This document shows, in pieces, positions 1 through 12,904 of a DNA stretch of 64,000 bases. The stretch is from Pseudomonas fluorescens (GTDB taxonomy: Bacteria > Pseudomonadota > Gammaproteobacteria > Pseudomonadales > Pseudomonadaceae), in contig NZ_CABVIY010000002.1 in the NCBI RefSeq assembly GCF_902498195.1, forward strand, positions 1,054,001 through 1,118,000, in the 5' to 3' direction. Under the pieces are notes generated by a model. That model saw nothing but the letters and a program-made list of their open reading frames with translations. It searched no databases and was not told the origin of the DNA. A program made the position numbers and the translations under genes. The stretch's first letter is position 1. Every line of letters starts with the position of its first letter.

Positions 1-369
1 TTTGAGCTGCTCGGCGATAGCCAGGTCGGTGCCGTCACGCACAAAATCCTCGTCGACCCATTTGGCTTCGGCGGGCCAGATATGGTTTTCCAGCCAGGTC
101 ATCAAGGGCAGGTCATCGGCCAGGCCGCGAAACAGCGTCATCGCCGCATGCCCATGGGCATTGATCAGGCCGGGGCTGAGCAACATGTCCGGCAGTTCGC
201 GGGTTTCGGTTGCGTTAAGCTTCAGGGCGGCGGACCGTGGGCCGATGAAAACGATGCGCCCGTCGCGGATGCCCAGGCCATGATCCTTGAGGACTACACC
301 AGCGGGTTCGACGGGTACCAGCCAGGTCGGCAGCAATAACAGGTCGAGCGCAGCGGCAGTGTTCGGCAT
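1..369 (-). CDS. mtaD: 5-methylthioadenosine deaminase / TRZ-ATZ family amidohydrolase (N-terminal part)
   Basis: Only the first 123 codons lie in the window; the gene continues leftwards past base 1. The start is the ATG at 367-369 ([11 protein letters not shown]). The protein shows the amidohydrolase N-terminal beta-sandwich, then the metal-binding stretch [13 protein letters not shown] followed by the [12 protein letters not shown] segment typical of the MTA/SAH deaminase (SsnA/TRZ) branch. Known family role: a metal-dependent cytosolic deaminase; the P. aeruginosa homologue beside mtnA deaminates methylthioadenosine to methylthioinosine. The divergent mtnA gene starts 109 bases away and acts later in the same salvage route, which supports the MTA assignment over a generic chlorohydrolase. 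Substrate cannot be proved from this fragment. Confidence 0.85.
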   Translation of the reverse strand, partial: MPNTAAALDLLLLPTWLVPVEPAGVVLKDHGLGIRDGRIVFIGPRSAALKLNATETRELPDMLLSPGLINAHGHAAMTLFRGLADDLPLMTWLENHIWPAEAKWVDEDFVRDGTDLAIAEQLK

Positions 370-438
370 CGAGGGTCGGTTCCAGTGCTTTTATAAAGGA
401 TGGCGAAGTATACCCGAGCGTCTTCGCGGGGGGATCGC

Positions 439-444
439 TATAAT
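439..444 (+). promoter_or_regulatory. possible -10 box for mtnA
   Basis: A perfect TATAAT lies 33 bases upstream of the mtnA ATG in the divergent mtaD-mtnA spacer. No clear -35 hexamer is visible 16-18 bases upstream, so this is a weak call. Confidence 0.3.
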
Positions 445-477
445 CGGCGGCTTTTGTTCATGAGTGCGGGGTGTGGG

Positions 478-1554
478 ATGCGCGATCGACTGTTGGCTGC
501 GGAGAAGGTGAAGGCCATCGATTGGCGTGATGGTGCCCTGTATCTGCTGGATCAGCGCATTTTGCCGTTCGAGGAAACCTGGATTGCCTACACCAGTGCC
601 GCTGGCGTGGCCGAGGCCATTCGCTCGATGGTAGTGCGTGGCGCGCCGGCGATTGGCATCAGTGCGGCCTATGGCATCGTGCTGGCAGCCCGCGCCAGGA
701 TTGCTGAGGGGGGCGATTGGTATGCGGCGCTGGAAGAAGATTTCGCGCTGCTGGCCGACTCCCGTCCCACGGCGGTCAATCTGTTCTGGGCCCTGGGGCG
801 GATGCACGATCGGCTCGATCGCCTGAAAAGTCAGGCGGACCCGCTGGCGGCGCTCGAAGCCGAAGCCATTGCCATTCATGAAAGTGATCGCGAAGCCAAC
901 CTGACCATGGCCCAACTGGGGGTCGACCTGATCCGCAAGCATCAGGGCAATGCCCAGGCGATCCTCACTCACTGCAATACCGGCGCACTGGCCACTGGTG
1001 GCTTCGGCACGGCGCTGGGGGTGATTCGCGGTGCCTTCATCGAGGGCATGGTCGAGCGTGTCTATGCCGACGAAACCCGTCCATGGTTGCAGGGTTCGCG
1101 GCTTACCGCCTGGGAGCTGGCCAACGAAGGCATCCCGGTGACCCTCAATGCCGACTCCGCCGCCGCTCACATTATGAAAACCAAGGGCATCACCTGGGTG
1201 ATCGTGGGCGCGGACCGGATTACCGCCAATGGCGATGTGGCGAACAAGATCGGCACCTATCAACTGGCCGTCAACGCGATGCACCACGGCGTGCGTTTCA
1301 TGGTGGTGGCGCCGAGTTCGACCATCGACATGCACCTGGCCAGTGGCGATGACATCCCGATTGAAGAGCGCGACGGTCGCGAGCTGCTGGAAGTCGGTGG
1401 CAAGCGGGTCGGGGCTGAGGTCGATGCGTTCAACCCGGTGTTTGACGTGACGCCTGCGGATTTGATCGATGCCATCGTTACCGAAAAAGGCATCGTCGAG
1501 CGCCCGGATACGGCGAAGATGGCGCAGTTGATGTGCCGTAAGCGTCTGCATTGA
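478..1554 (+). CDS. mtnA: methylthioribose-1-phosphate isomerase
   Basis: A 358-residue protein of the eIF2B-alpha/MtnA fold, which converts methylthioribose-1-phosphate to methylthioribulose-1-phosphate in methionine salvage. It carries the N-terminal [13 protein letters not shown] phosphate-binding loop, the catalytic cysteine in [11 protein letters not shown] (about residue 160) and the catalytic aspartate in [18 protein letters not shown] (about residue 240). The frame is open from base 400, but the ATG at 478 gives the usual family length and N-terminus ([16 protein letters not shown]), so it is chosen. A TATAAT box at 439-444 could be its -10 element; I see no convincing -35. A REP element follows the stop. 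Confidence 0.95.
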   Translation: MRDRLLAAEKVKAIDWRDGALYLLDQRILPFEETWIAYTSAAGVAEAIRSMVVRGAPAIGISAAYGIVLAARARIAEGGDWYAALEEDFALLADSRPTAVNLFWALGRMHDRLDRLKSQADPLAALEAEAIAIHESDREANLTMAQLGVDLIRKHQGNAQAILTHCNTGALATGGFGTALGVIRGAFIEGMVERVYADETRPWLQGSRLTAWELANEGIPVTLNADSAAAHIMKTKGITWVIVGADRITANGDVANKIGTYQLAVNAMHHGVRFMVVAPSSTIDMHLASGDDIPIEERDGRELLEVGGKRVGAEVDAFNPVFDVTPADLIDAIVTEKGIVERPDTAKMAQLMCRKRLH

Positions 1555-1579
1555 CGCTTTGTTGCGTCTGAAAAATCGC

Positions 1580-1652
1580 CTTCGCGAGCAAGCTCGCTCC
1601 CACATTGGACCGAGTGCACCCATCCAATGTGGGAGCGGGCTTGCTCGCGAAG
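1580..1652. repeat. REP inverted repeat, family A
   Basis: Two inverted copies of the Pseudomonas REP unit (TTCGCGAGCAAGCTCGCTCC and its complement) flank a short spacer that itself contains the extended arm CCCACATTGG/CCAATGTGGG. It lies just after mtnA and could end its transcript. The same family recurs at 40.6, 44.1, 46.6, 48.1, 49.8, 56.8 and 59.7 kb. Confidence 0.9.
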
Positions 1653-1978
1653 GGGGCCTAAAGTCAACAAACAGCCGTCATCCGACCCCAAAAACTGCAT
1701 TCAACACGGCTCTAAGCCTCTCTGGTCCCCTTCAAGCCTGCCACCAGTCAACTAACTACACTCCATGCGCATCAGGGGGATAGGTGCGTGGCGGCTCTTG
1801 TGATAACATCCGGCGGTTTCCAGGGTTGTCCGATGGGGCGACCTTTACTGCGCAGATCCATGGCATAACTCGTTGATTTGTCGTAAGTCGGTGCATGGCA
1901 CTCAGCCTGCAGCGGCGAGCTTCGTTCGTCCCATATGGATGTGACGGAGTTTCACCAGAAAAAGGAATCAGGCTTCTC
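1653..1978 (+). other. leader/promoter region of gyrA, no gene seen
   Basis: Between the REP element and gyrA there are 326 bases without a credible gene. The gyrA frame stays open back to 1895, but no good start or ribosome binding site supports a longer protein. The promoter presumably lies here; I see no strong sigma-70 pair. AAAGGAA just upstream of the ATG serves as ribosome binding site. Confidence 0.5.
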
Positions 1979-4633
<2,655 letters not shown>

Positions 4634-4642
4634 GTGGACACG

Positions 4643-4676
4643 AGGGGGCGGATGAAAATTCGCCCCCTTGTTGTTT
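4643..4676 (+). terminator. Rho-independent terminator of gyrA
   Basis: GGGGGCG and CGCCCCC form a stem with a loop of about 10 bases, followed by the T-rich run TTGTTGTTTG, immediately after the gyrA stop. Confidence 0.8.
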
Positions 4677-4707
4677 GTCCTCCGGAAACTGTGGAATTGT
4701 TTTTTTG

Positions 4708-4811
4708 GTAGGAGCTGTCGAGTGAAGCGAGGCTGCGATCTCTTGATCTGGCCTTTGCTTCTTCTTCAGCACTAAAAGATCGCAGCCTCGCTTCGCTCGA
4801 CAGCTCCTACA
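4708..4811. repeat. REP inverted repeat, family B
   Basis: GTAGGAGCTGTCGAGTGAAG followed by GCGAGGCTGCGATC is repeated in inverted order as GATCGCAGCCTCGC to CAGCTCCTAC about 50 bases later. This is a second REP family (GTAGGAGCTGCC...GCTGCGATC), unrelated in core sequence to the one at 1580. Other members lie at 32.8, 33.2 and 61.3 kb. Confidence 0.88.
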
Positions 4812-4848
4812 GATTGATAGCGTGATACCACCAAGAGCGAGATTGGAT

Positions 4849-5934
4849 GTGAGCAAGAGAGCCTATAACTTCTGCGCCGGTCCTGCGGCGCTTCCCGAAG
4901 CTGTCCTGCAGCGCGCCCAGGGTGAACTCCTTGACTGGCACGGCAAGGGCCTGTCGGTCATGGAAATGAGCCATCGCAGTGATGAGTTCGTGTCCATTGC
5001 GACCAAGGCCGAGCAGGATCTGCGTGATCTGCTGAATATCCCCTCGAACTACAAAGTACTGTTCCTGCAAGGTGGCGCCAGCCAGCAGTTTGCCCAGATT
5101 CCGCTGAACCTGTTGCCGGAAAACGGCACCGCCGACTATATCGACACCGGTATCTGGTCGCAGAAAGCCATCGAGGAGGCCTCGCGTTACGGCCACGTCA
5201 ATGTCGCCGCGACTGCGAAGCCTTATGACTATTTCGCCATCCCTGGCCAGAACGAATGGAAGCTGTCCAAGGACGCTGCCTACGTTCACTACGCGCCGAA
5301 CGAAACCATCGGCGGCCTGGAGTTCCAGTGGATTCCGCAAACCGGTGACGTACCGCTGGTGGCCGACATGTCCTCGGACATTCTCTCGCGTCCGGTGGAT
5401 GTCTCGCGCTTCGGCATGATCTACGCCGGCGCCCAGAAAAACATCGGCCCGAGCGGCATCGTGGTGAACATCGTTCGTGAAGACCTGCTGGGTCGCGCCC
5501 GTTCCCTGTGCCCGACCATGCTCGACTACAAGGTCGCGGCCGATAACGGCTCGATGTACAACACCCCGCCAACCCTGGCCTGGTACCTGTCCGGCCTGGT
5601 GTTCGAGTGGCTCAAGGAGCAGGGCGGCGTCGAAGCCATCGGCAAGCTCAATGAAGTGAAGCAGCGCACTTTGTATGAGTTCATCGACGCCAGCGGCCTC
5701 TACAGCAACCCGATCAACAAGTCGGACCGCTCGTGGATGAACGTGCCGTTCCGCCTCGCGGACGACCGCCTGGACAAGCCGTTCCTGGCCGGCGCCGAAG
5801 AGCGCAGCCTGCTGAACCTCAAGGGCCACCGTTCCGTGGGTGGCATGCGCGCCTCCATTTATAACGCCGTCGACATCAACGCGATCAACGCGCTGGTGGC
5901 CTACATGGCAGAGTTCGAGAAGGAACACGGCTAA
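4849..5934 (+). CDS. serC: phosphoserine aminotransferase
   Basis: A 361-residue class V PLP aminotransferase that converts 3-phosphohydroxypyruvate to phosphoserine; in many bacteria it also acts in pyridoxal phosphate synthesis. A GTG start at 4849 gives VSKRAYNFCAGPAALP, the typical N-terminus; the frame is open to 4822 but the extension is not family-like. The motifs FLQGGASQQFAQIP and AGAQKNIGPSG (PLP lysine) are present, and the C-terminus RSVGGMRASIYNA binds phosphate. Its TAA overlaps the pheA ATG by one base (TAATG), which implies translational coupling in the serC-pheA-hisC-tyrA/aroA-cmk run. Confidence 0.97.
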   Translation: MSKRAYNFCAGPAALPEAVLQRAQGELLDWHGKGLSVMEMSHRSDEFVSIATKAEQDLRDLLNIPSNYKVLFLQGGASQQFAQIPLNLLPENGTADYIDTGIWSQKAIEEASRYGHVNVAATAKPYDYFAIPGQNEWKLSKDAAYVHYAPNETIGGLEFQWIPQTGDVPLVADMSSDILSRPVDVSRFGMIYAGAQKNIGPSGIVVNIVREDLLGRARSLCPTMLDYKVAADNGSMYNTPPTLAWYLSGLVFEWLKEQGGVEAIGKLNEVKQRTLYEFIDASGLYSNPINKSDRSWMNVPFRLADDRLDKPFLAGAEERSLLNLKGHRSVGGMRASIYNAVDINAINALVAYMAEFEKEHG

Positions 5935-7028
5935 TGTCTGAGCAAGAACTCAAGGCACTGCGCGTTCGCATTGACGCTCTGGACACCAAGGTCCTGGAGC
6001 TGATCAGTGAGCGTGCGCGCTGCGCCCAGGAAGTCGCGCGGGTAAAGATGGCCTCGCTGGCCGAAGGCGAAGTGCCGGTGTTCTATCGTCCCGAGCGTGA
6101 AGCTCAGGTGCTCAAGCGTGTCATGGAGCGCAACCAGGGGCCGCTGGGCAACGAAGAGATGGCGCGGCTGTTCCGCGAAATCATGTCGTCGTGCCTGGCA
6201 CTGGAGCAGCCGCTGAAAGTGGCTTATCTCGGTCCTGAGGGTACGTTTACCCAGGCTGCGGCCATGAAACACTTCGGTCACGCCGTGATCAGCAAGCCGA
6301 TGGCAGCGATTGACGAAGTGTTCCGCGAAGTGGCGGCCGGTGCGGTGAACTTTGGCGTGGTCCCGGTGGAAAACTCCACTGAAGGCGCGGTCAACCACAC
6401 TCTCGACAGCTTCCTCGAACACGACATGGTGATCTGTGGCGAAGTCGAGTTGCGCATCCACCATCACCTGTTGGTCGGTGAAAACACCAAGACCGACAGC
6501 ATCAGTCGCATCTACTCCCACGCCCAGTCCCTGGCCCAGTGCCGCAAGTGGCTGGATGCGCATTACCCGAATGTCGAGCGCGTGGCGGTGTCCAGCAACG
6601 CCGAAGCCGCCAAGCGGGTCAAGGGCGAGTGGAACTCGGCGGCGATTGCCGGCGACATGGCGGCCGGCCTGTACGGCTTGACCCGTCTGGCCGAGAAAAT
6701 CGAGGACCGTCCGGACAACTCCACGCGGTTCCTCATGATCGGCAACCAGGAAGTGCCGCCGACCGGCGACGACAAGACCTCGATCATCGTTTCGATGAGC
6801 AACAAGCCGGGCGCGCTTCACGAGTTGCTGGTGCCGTTCCACGACAATGGCATCGACCTCACGCGTATCGAGACTCGTCCGTCGCGCAGCGGTAAATGGA
6901 CCTACGTGTTCTTCATCGATTTTGTCGGCCACCACCGCGATCCGCTGGTAAAAGGTGTGCTGGAAAAGATCAGTCAGGAAGCAGTAGCACTCAAAGTGCT
7001 GGGTTCCTACCCGAAAGCAGTTCTCTAA
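5934..7028 (+). CDS. pheA: P-protein: chorismate mutase / prephenate dehydratase
   Basis: A 364-residue bifunctional enzyme that makes phenylpyruvate from chorismate. Residues 1 to about 90 form the AroQ chorismate mutase (LRVRIDALDTKVLELISERARCAQEV). The dehydratase domain follows (VAYLGPEGTFTQAAA; PVENSTEGAVNHTLD; and the substrate-binding TRFLMIG). The C-terminal ACT domain (TSIIVSMSNKPGALHELLVP; ETRPSR) senses phenylalanine. The start overlaps the serC stop by one base. hisC starts 12 bases after the stop, with a GGGCGG spacer. Confidence 0.97.
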   Translation: MSEQELKALRVRIDALDTKVLELISERARCAQEVARVKMASLAEGEVPVFYRPEREAQVLKRVMERNQGPLGNEEMARLFREIMSSCLALEQPLKVAYLGPEGTFTQAAAMKHFGHAVISKPMAAIDEVFREVAAGAVNFGVVPVENSTEGAVNHTLDSFLEHDMVICGEVELRIHHHLLVGENTKTDSISRIYSHAQSLAQCRKWLDAHYPNVERVAVSSNAEAAKRVKGEWNSAAIAGDMAAGLYGLTRLAEKIEDRPDNSTRFLMIGNQEVPPTGDDKTSIIVSMSNKPGALHELLVPFHDNGIDLTRIETRPSRSGKWTYVFFIDFVGHHRDPLVKGVLEKISQEAVALKVLGSYPKAVL

Positions 7029-7040
7029 GGGCGGTAGCAA

Positions 7041-8153
7041 ATGAGTGGCAATTTCCTCGCTCTGGCACAGCCGGGCGTGCAACAACTTTCGCCTTACGTT
7101 CCGGGCAAACCCGTGGACGAACTGGCGCGCGAGCTGAATATCGATCCGGCCAGTATCGTCAAACTGGCAAGTAACGAAAATCCGCTCGGCGCCAGTCCCA
7201 AGGCGCTGGCGGCCATCCGTGAAGAGCTGGCAGAGCTGACCCGCTATCCGGACGGCAACGGTTTTGCGCTCAAGACCCTGTTGGCCGAACAGTGCCGTGT
7301 CGAGCTGAATCAGGTGACGTTGGGCAATGGCTCCAATGACATTCTGGAACTGGTAGCGCGCGCCTATCTGGCGCCGGGCCTCAATGCGGTGTTCAGCGAG
7401 CACGCGTTTGCGGTCTACCCGATCGTGACTCAGGCGGTAGGTGCCCAGGCCAAGGTGATTCCGGCCAAGGCGTGGGGCCACGATCTGCCGGCCATGCTGG
7501 CGGCCATCGACGCCAATACCCGCGTGGTATTCATCGCCAACCCGAACAACCCGACCGGTACCTGGTTCGATACCGAGGCGCTGGACGAATTCCTGCAGGA
7601 TGTTCCCGAGCATGTGCTGGTGGTGCTGGACGAGGCGTACATCGAGTACGCCGAAGGCAGCGACTTGCCGGACGGCCTGGACTTCCTCGCGGCTTACCCG
7701 AACCTGCTGGTTTCGCGCACCTTTTCCAAGGCCTATGGCCTGGCGGCGTTGCGGGTCGGTTACGGCTTGTCCACCGCAGTGGTCGCCGATGTGCTAAACC
7801 GCGTGCGTCAGCCCTTTAACGTCAACAGCCTGGCCCTTGCCGCCGCCTGCGCCGCGTTGCAGGACGCCGAGTACCTGGCTGAAAGCCGTCGCCTGAACGA
7901 AGCCGGCATGCAGCAGCTGGAAGCGGGTTTCCGTGAGCTGGGGCTGAGCTGGATTCCTTCCAAAGGCAACTTCATCTGCGTTGATGTCGGACGTGAAGCG
8001 GCGCCGGTCTTCCAGGGGTTGTTGCGCGAAGGCGTGATCGTGCGTCCGGTGGCCAACTATGGCTTGCCGAACCACTTGCGCATCACCATCGGTCTGCCGG
8101 CTGAAAACAGTCGCTTCCTTGAGGCGCTGACCAAGGTCCTGGCTCGTGGTTGA
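7041..8153 (+). CDS. hisC: histidinol-phosphate aminotransferase
   Basis: A 370-residue class I/II PLP aminotransferase of the HisC2 type found beside pheA and tyrA in pseudomonads. It transaminates imidazole acetol phosphate in histidine synthesis and, given its place, probably aromatic keto acids too. Motifs: KLASNENPLGASP near residue 40, FIANPNNPTGTWF (cofactor site), VVLDEAYIEY, and the PLP lysine in SRTFSKAYGLAALRVGYG. It overlaps the next gene by 8 bases. The genetic context (Phe/Tyr pathway) argues for an aromatic aminotransferase side role; that is inference. Confidence 0.95.
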   Translation: MSGNFLALAQPGVQQLSPYVPGKPVDELARELNIDPASIVKLASNENPLGASPKALAAIREELAELTRYPDGNGFALKTLLAEQCRVELNQVTLGNGSNDILELVARAYLAPGLNAVFSEHAFAVYPIVTQAVGAQAKVIPAKAWGHDLPAMLAAIDANTRVVFIANPNNPTGTWFDTEALDEFLQDVPEHVLVVLDEAYIEYAEGSDLPDGLDFLAAYPNLLVSRTFSKAYGLAALRVGYGLSTAVVADVLNRVRQPFNVNSLALAAACAALQDAEYLAESRRLNEAGMQQLEAGFRELGLSWIPSKGNFICVDVGREAAPVFQGLLREGVIVRPVANYGLPNHLRITIGLPAENSRFLEALTKVLARG

Positions 8154-10389
8154 TGTCACTGCACTGCAATCTGCTGAACCTATGATCGGGCGCCTGGTGG
8201 TGGTCGGTCTGGGATTGATCGGTGGTTCGTTTGCCAAGGGATTGCGTGAAAGTGGCCTTTGCCGCGAAGTGGTGGGGGTCGACCTGGACCCGCAGTCACG
8301 CAAACTGGCGGTCGAGCTGGGCGTGGTTGATCGCTGTGAAGATGACCTGGATGCCGCATGCCAGGGCGCGGACGTGATTCAACTGGCCGTGCCGATCCTC
8401 GCCATGGAAAAACTGCTCGCCCGACTGGCGGGCATGGATCTGGGTGAGGCGATTCTGACCGACGTCGGCAGTGCCAAGGGCAACGTCGTGCGCGCCGCTA
8501 CCGAAGCGTTCGGCGGTATGCCGGCTCGCTTCGTACCGGGCCACCCGATTGCCGGGTCCGAGCAGAGCGGGGTTGAAGCCTCCAATGCCGAGTTGTTCCG
8601 TCGCCATAAAGTGATTCTGACGCCGCTGGATCAGACCGATTCGGCAGCACTTGCAGTGGTCGACCGCTTGTGGCGCGAATTGGGTGCAGATGTCGAGCAC
8701 ATGCAGGTCGAGCGTCATGACGAAGTATTGGCTGCAACCAGCCATTTGCCGCACCTGCTGGCGTTCGGTTTGGTCGATTCACTGGCCAAGCGCAATGAAA
8801 ACCTTGAGATCTTCCGCTACGCTGCGGGCGGTTTCCGCGATTTCACAAGAATCGCCGGAAGCGACCCGGTGATGTGGCATGACATCTTCCTCGCCAACCG
8901 CGAAGCTGTCCTGCGCACACTCGATACATTTCGCAGCGACCTCGACGCCTTGCGCGACGCGGTCGATGCAGGGGATGGGCACCAATTGTTGGGCGTTTTC
9001 ACTCGCGCCCGGGTTGCCCGCGAGCATTTCAGTAAAATCCTGGCCCGCAGGGCCTATGTGGACGCTATGAATTCCAACGATCTGATTTTCCTGGCTCAAC
9101 CTGGTGGCCGCCTGTCCGGTCGGATTCGCGTACCGGGTGACAAATCGATTTCCCACCGTTCGATCATGCTTGGCTCCCTCGCCGAGGGCGTCACTGAAGT
9201 GGAAGGTTTCCTTGAGGGCGAAGACGCCCTGGCAACGCTTCAGGCTTTCCGTGACATGGGCGTCGTCATCGAAGGGCCACACCACGGCCGCGTCACCATT
9301 CACGGCGTCGGCCTGCATGGCTTGAAGCCTGCGCCGGGTCCGATCTACCTGGGTAACTCGGGCACTTCGATGCGTCTGCTGTCCGGCCTGCTGGCCGCGC
9401 AGAGCTTCGACAGCACCTTGACCGGCGACGCTTCGCTGTCCAAGCGTCCGATGAATCGCGTAGCCAACCCGCTGCGTGAAATGGGTGCCGTGATCGAGAC
9501 GGCCGCCGAGGGCCGTCCACCGATGATCATTCGTGGCGGGAACAAGCTCAAGGGTCTGACCTACACCATGCCGATGGCCAGTGCCCAGGTGAAGTCCTGC
9601 CTGCTGCTGGCGGGTCTGTACGCGGAAGGCAAGACCACCGTGACCGAGCCGGCCCCAACCCGTGACCACACCGAGCGCATGCTGCGCGGTTTCGGTTACC
9701 CGGTCAGCGTCAATGGCGCGACGGCGTCGGTCGAATCCGGCAGCAAGCTGACCGCAACCCATATCGAAGTGCCGGGCGATATCTCGTCCTCGGCGTTCTT
9801 CCTGGTAGCCGCCTCGATCGCCGAAGGCTCGGAGCTGGTGCTCGAGCACGTCGGTATCAACCCGACCCGTACCGGGGTAATCGACATCCTGCGCCTGATG
9901 GGCGCTGACATCACCCTGGAAAACCAGCGTGAAGTCGGTGGCGAGCCCGTGGCTGACCTGCGCGTGCGTGCAGCTAAACTCAAAGGTATCGAGATTCCCG
10001 AAGAGCTGGTTCCGTTGGCCATCGACGAATTTCCGGTGCTGTTCGTCGCCGCTGCCTGTGCTGAAGGGCGAACCGTGCTGCGTGGCGCTGAGGAGTTGCG
10101 CGTCAAGGAGTCGGACCGTATCCAGGTCATGGCTGATGGCTTGCTGGCCTTGGGCGTCAAATGTGAACCGACGCCGGACGGCATCATTATCGATGGTGGC
10201 CTGATCGGTGGTGGCGAAGTGCACGGTCACGGCGATCACCGCATTTCCATGGCGTTCAGCGTTGCTTCGCTGCGTGCCACTGCGCCGATCCGCATCCATG
10301 ATTGCGCCAACGTTGCGACGTCGTTCCCCAACTTCCTCGCGCTGTGCGCGCAGGTTGGCATCCGCGTTGCCCAAGAGGCTCAGTCGTGA
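8146..10389 (+). CDS. tyrA-aroA: bifunctional prephenate dehydrogenase / EPSP synthase (TyrA-AroA fusion)
   Basis: A single 747-codon frame fuses two shikimate-family enzymes. The first ~300 residues are an NAD(P)-dependent prephenate or arogenate dehydrogenase ([32 protein letters not shown]). From about residue 308 the protein is 5-enolpyruvylshikimate-3-phosphate synthase ([35 protein letters not shown]; and the active-site region [10 protein letters not shown]). The fusion is known in pseudomonads. Two starts are possible: GTG at 8146 with AAGG ten bases upstream, overlapping hisC by 8 bases; or ATG at 8182, which gives 735 residues and is often annotated. The stop overlaps the cmk start (GTGA). 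Confidence 0.95.
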   Translation: MVDVTALQSAEPMIGRLVVVGLGLIGGSFAKGLRESGLCREVVGVDLDPQSRKLAVELGVVDRCEDDLDAACQGADVIQLAVPILAMEKLLARLAGMDLGEAILTDVGSAKGNVVRAATEAFGGMPARFVPGHPIAGSEQSGVEASNAELFRRHKVILTPLDQTDSAALAVVDRLWRELGADVEHMQVERHDEVLAATSHLPHLLAFGLVDSLAKRNENLEIFRYAAGGFRDFTRIAGSDPVMWHDIFLANREAVLRTLDTFRSDLDALRDAVDAGDGHQLLGVFTRARVAREHFSKILARRAYVDAMNSNDLIFLAQPGGRLSGRIRVPGDKSISHRSIMLGSLAEGVTEVEGFLEGEDALATLQAFRDMGVVIEGPHHGRVTIHGVGLHGLKPAPGPIYLGNSGTSMRLLSGLLAAQSFDSTLTGDASLSKRPMNRVANPLREMGAVIETAAEGRPPMIIRGGNKLKGLTYTMPMASAQVKSCLLLAGLYAEGKTTVTEPAPTRDHTERMLRGFGYPVSVNGATASVESGSKLTATHIEVPGDISSSAFFLVAASIAEGSELVLEHVGINPTRTGVIDILRLMGADITLENQREVGGEPVADLRVRAAKLKGIEIPEELVPLAIDEFPVLFVAAACAEGRTVLRGAEELRVKESDRIQVMADGLLALGVKCEPTPDGIIIDGGLIGGGEVHGHGDHRISMAFSVASLRATAPIRIHDCANVATSFPNFLALCAQVGIRVAQEAQS

Positions 10390-11075
10390 AAAACATTGCA
10401 CCGGTCATCACCATTGATGGGCCAAGCGGCTCCGGAAAAGGCACTGTTGCCGGGATTCTGGCCAAACGCCTGGGCTGGAACCTGCTGGATTCCGGTGCGC
10501 TTTACCGTTTGCTGGCTTTTGCCGCGCACAACCATGGTGTCGACCTCACCAATGAAGAGCTGCTGAAAAAACTGGCCGCTCATCTGGATGTGCAATTCAT
10601 AGCGGCGACCGACGGTCAGCTGCAGCGCATCATTCTCGAAGGTGACGAAGTCAGCGACGTCATCCGCACGGAAAGTGTCGGCTCCGGAGCCTCCCAGGTG
10701 GCTGCGCTGCCCGCTGTACGCGAGGCGCTGTTGCAACGGCAACGTGCTTTTCAGGAAGCGCCAGGCCTGGTGGCCGATGGTCGCGACATGGGCACGGTGG
10801 TTTTTCCGGATGCGCCGCTGAAGATTTTCCTCACGGCGAGTGCCGAGGAGCGGGCACGCCGTCGATACTTGCAGTTGAAGGGCAAAGTCGATGGTGTTAG
10901 TCTGTCGAGTCTGCTAGATGAGATACGTGCACGCGATGAGCGTGACACCCAGCGAGCGGTAGCCCCGCTCAAGCCGGCGGCTGACGCCATACAGCTGGAT
11001 TCCACGGAATTGTCCATCGATCAGGTGCTGGAACGCATCATGAGCGAGATCGCCATTCGCGATATCGCCGGGTGA
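10386..11075 (+). CDS. cmk: cytidylate kinase
   Basis: A 229-residue nucleoside monophosphate kinase that phosphorylates CMP and dCMP. The P-loop is [12 protein letters not shown] near residue 12; the NMP-binding insert and the [13 protein letters not shown] and ARDERDTQR lid motifs are present. A GTG start is chosen because it overlaps the preceding TGA by four bases (GTGA) and begins [12 protein letters not shown], the family N-terminus. The cmk-rpsA order is widely conserved in proteobacteria. Confidence 0.96.
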   Translation: MKNIAPVITIDGPSGSGKGTVAGILAKRLGWNLLDSGALYRLLAFAAHNHGVDLTNEELLKKLAAHLDVQFIAATDGQLQRIILEGDEVSDVIRTESVGSGASQVAALPAVREALLQRQRAFQEAPGLVADGRDMGTVVFPDAPLKIFLTASAEERARRRYLQLKGKVDGVSLSSLLDEIRARDERDTQRAVAPLKPAADAIQLDSTELSIDQVLERIMSEIAIRDIAG

Positions 11076-11084
11076 CCAAGAGGG

Positions 11085-11120
11085 CCGCAGGGGACCAGTC
11101 ATAGTCCTGTGGCGCTTCTT
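11085..11120 (+). terminator. hairpin after cmk, possible attenuator/terminator before rpsA
   Basis: CCGCAGGGGAC and GTCCTGTGG form an imperfect stem with an 8-base loop, followed by CGCTTCTTTT. The T run is short and interrupted, so it may terminate only partly. Confidence 0.5.
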
Positions 11121-11134
11121 TTAAATGAAACTAA

Positions 11135-11155
11135 CCCACATCGTCTGGGATGTGG
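11135..11155 (+). promoter_or_regulatory. hairpin in the rpsA leader
   Basis: CCACATC and GATGTGG form a 7-bp stem with a 6-base loop about 40 bases upstream of the rpsA ATG. Ribosomal protein S1 of E. coli represses its own mRNA through leader stem-loops; that this hairpin does the same here is inference. Confidence 0.4.
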
Positions 11156-11194
11156 AGATGGGCGTATTCTTCGCCCTCATCAACAGGAATTAAA

Positions 11195-12889
11195 ATGAGC
11201 GAAAGCTTTGCGGAACTCTTTGAAGAAAGCCTAAAGACCCTGAACCTTCAGGCAGGCTCCATCATCACCGGTGTTATCGTTGATATCGATTACCAAGCTC
11301 GCTGGGTAACCGTTCACGCTGGCCTGAAGTCCGAAGCACTGATCCCGCTGGAGCAGTTCTACAACGACGCTGGCGAACTGAACATCAACGTCGGTGACGA
11401 AGTTCACGTTGCTCTGGACTCGGTTGAAGACGGTTTCGGTGAAACCAAGCTGTCCCGTGAAAAAGCCAAGCGCGCTGAATGCTGGATCGTTCTGGAAGCA
11501 GCCTTCGCAGCCGAAGAAGTGGTCAAGGGCGTTATCAACGGTAAGGTTAAAGGCGGCTTCACTGTCGACGTTAACGGCATCCGTGCGTTCCTGCCAGGTT
11601 CTCTGGTTGACGTCCGTCCAGTGCGCGACACCACGCACCTGGAAGGCAAAGAGCTGGAATTCAAGGTCATCAAGCTCGACCAGAAACGCAACAACGTTGT
11701 CGTTTCCCGTCGCAGCGTCCTCGAAGCCGAGAACTCCGCCGAGCGTGAAGCTCTGCTGGAATCCCTGCAGGAAGGCCAGCAAGTCAAAGGTATCGTCAAA
11801 AACCTCACCGATTACGGCGCATTCGTCGATCTGGGTGGCGTCGATGGCCTGCTGCACATTACCGACATGGCTTGGAAGCGTATCAAGCATCCTTCCGAAA
11901 TCGTCAACGTTGGCGACGAGATCGATGTCAAGGTTCTGAAGTACGATCGCGAGCGCAATCGTGTTTCCCTGGGCCTGAAGCAACTGGGCGAAGATCCATG
12001 GGTTGCTATCAAAGCCCGTTACCCAGAAAGCACTCGCGTTACCGCTCGTGTAACCAACCTGACCGACTACGGCTGCTTCGCTGAGCTGGAAGAAGGCGTT
12101 GAAGGTCTGGTACACGTTTCCGAAATGGACTGGACCAACAAGAACATCCACCCTTCGAAAGTCGTACAAGTCGGCGACGAAGTGGAAGTTATGGTTCTGG
12201 ACATCGACGAAGAGCGTCGTCGTATCTCCCTGGGCATCAAGCAGTGCAAATCTAACCCTTGGGAAGATTTCTCTGGCCAGTTCAACAAGGGCGATAAAAT
12301 CTCCGGCACCATCAAGTCGATCACCGATTTCGGTATCTTCATTGGTCTGGACGGCGGTATCGACGGTCTCGTTCACCTGTCCGACATCTCCTGGAACGAA
12401 GTGGGCGAAGAAGCCGTTCGCCGCTTCAAGAAGGGCGACGAGCTGGACACCGTTATCCTGTCGGTTGACCCAGAGCGCGAGCGCATCTCCCTGGGTATCA
12501 AGCAACTGGAAAGCGATCCGTTCTCCGAGTACGTTCAAGAGAACGACAAAGGCGCCATCGTTAAAGGCATCGTGAAGGAAGTTGACGCTAAAGGCGCCAT
12601 CATCACTCTGGCCGACGATATCGAAGCGACTCTGAAAGCCTCCGAAATCAGCCGTGACCGCGTTGAAGACGCGCGTAACGTTCTGAAAGAAGGCGAAGAA
12701 GTAGAAGCCAAGATCATCAGCGTTGACCGCAAGAGCCGTGTAATCCAGCTCTCGATCAAGTCGAAAGACGTTGAAGACGAGAAAGAAGCCATCCAGAGCC
12801 TGCGCGACAAGCCAGTAGCTACGGATGCTCCAGTAGCCACCACCCTGGGTGACCTGCTGCGTGCTGCACAAGCGGAAAAACAGAACTAA
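11195..12889 (+). CDS. rpsA: 30S ribosomal protein S1
   Basis: A 564-residue S1 built of six S1/OB-fold domains. The first two bind the ribosome; the following four carry the repeated motif GxVxxxTDYGxFVxLxGxDGLxHxSD (for example [20 protein letters not shown] and [20 protein letters not shown]). It binds mRNA and unfolds it at initiation. The ATG ([16 protein letters not shown]) follows AACAGGAAT, a good ribosome binding site. Codon use is strongly biased, as expected for a highly expressed gene. Confidence 0.98.
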   Translation: MSESFAELFEESLKTLNLQAGSIITGVIVDIDYQARWVTVHAGLKSEALIPLEQFYNDAGELNINVGDEVHVALDSVEDGFGETKLSREKAKRAECWIVLEAAFAAEEVVKGVINGKVKGGFTVDVNGIRAFLPGSLVDVRPVRDTTHLEGKELEFKVIKLDQKRNNVVVSRRSVLEAENSAEREALLESLQEGQQVKGIVKNLTDYGAFVDLGGVDGLLHITDMAWKRIKHPSEIVNVGDEIDVKVLKYDRERNRVSLGLKQLGEDPWVAIKARYPESTRVTARVTNLTDYGCFAELEEGVEGLVHVSEMDWTNKNIHPSKVVQVGDEVEVMVLDIDEERRRISLGIKQCKSNPWEDFSGQFNKGDKISGTIKSITDFGIFIGLDGGIDGLVHLSDISWNEVGEEAVRRFKKGDELDTVILSVDPERERISLGIKQLESDPFSEYVQENDKGAIVKGIVKEVDAKGAIITLADDIEATLKASEISRDRVEDARNVLKEGEEVEAKIISVDRKSRVIQLSIKSKDVEDEKEAIQSLRDKPVATDAPVATTLGDLLRAAQAEKQN

Positions 12890-12904
12890 GTTCTGACTTT
12901 CTGT

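Noticed and set aside
391..1623. 410-codon antisense frame over mtnA
   Set aside because: Shadow of mtnA; no motif and it runs through the REP element.
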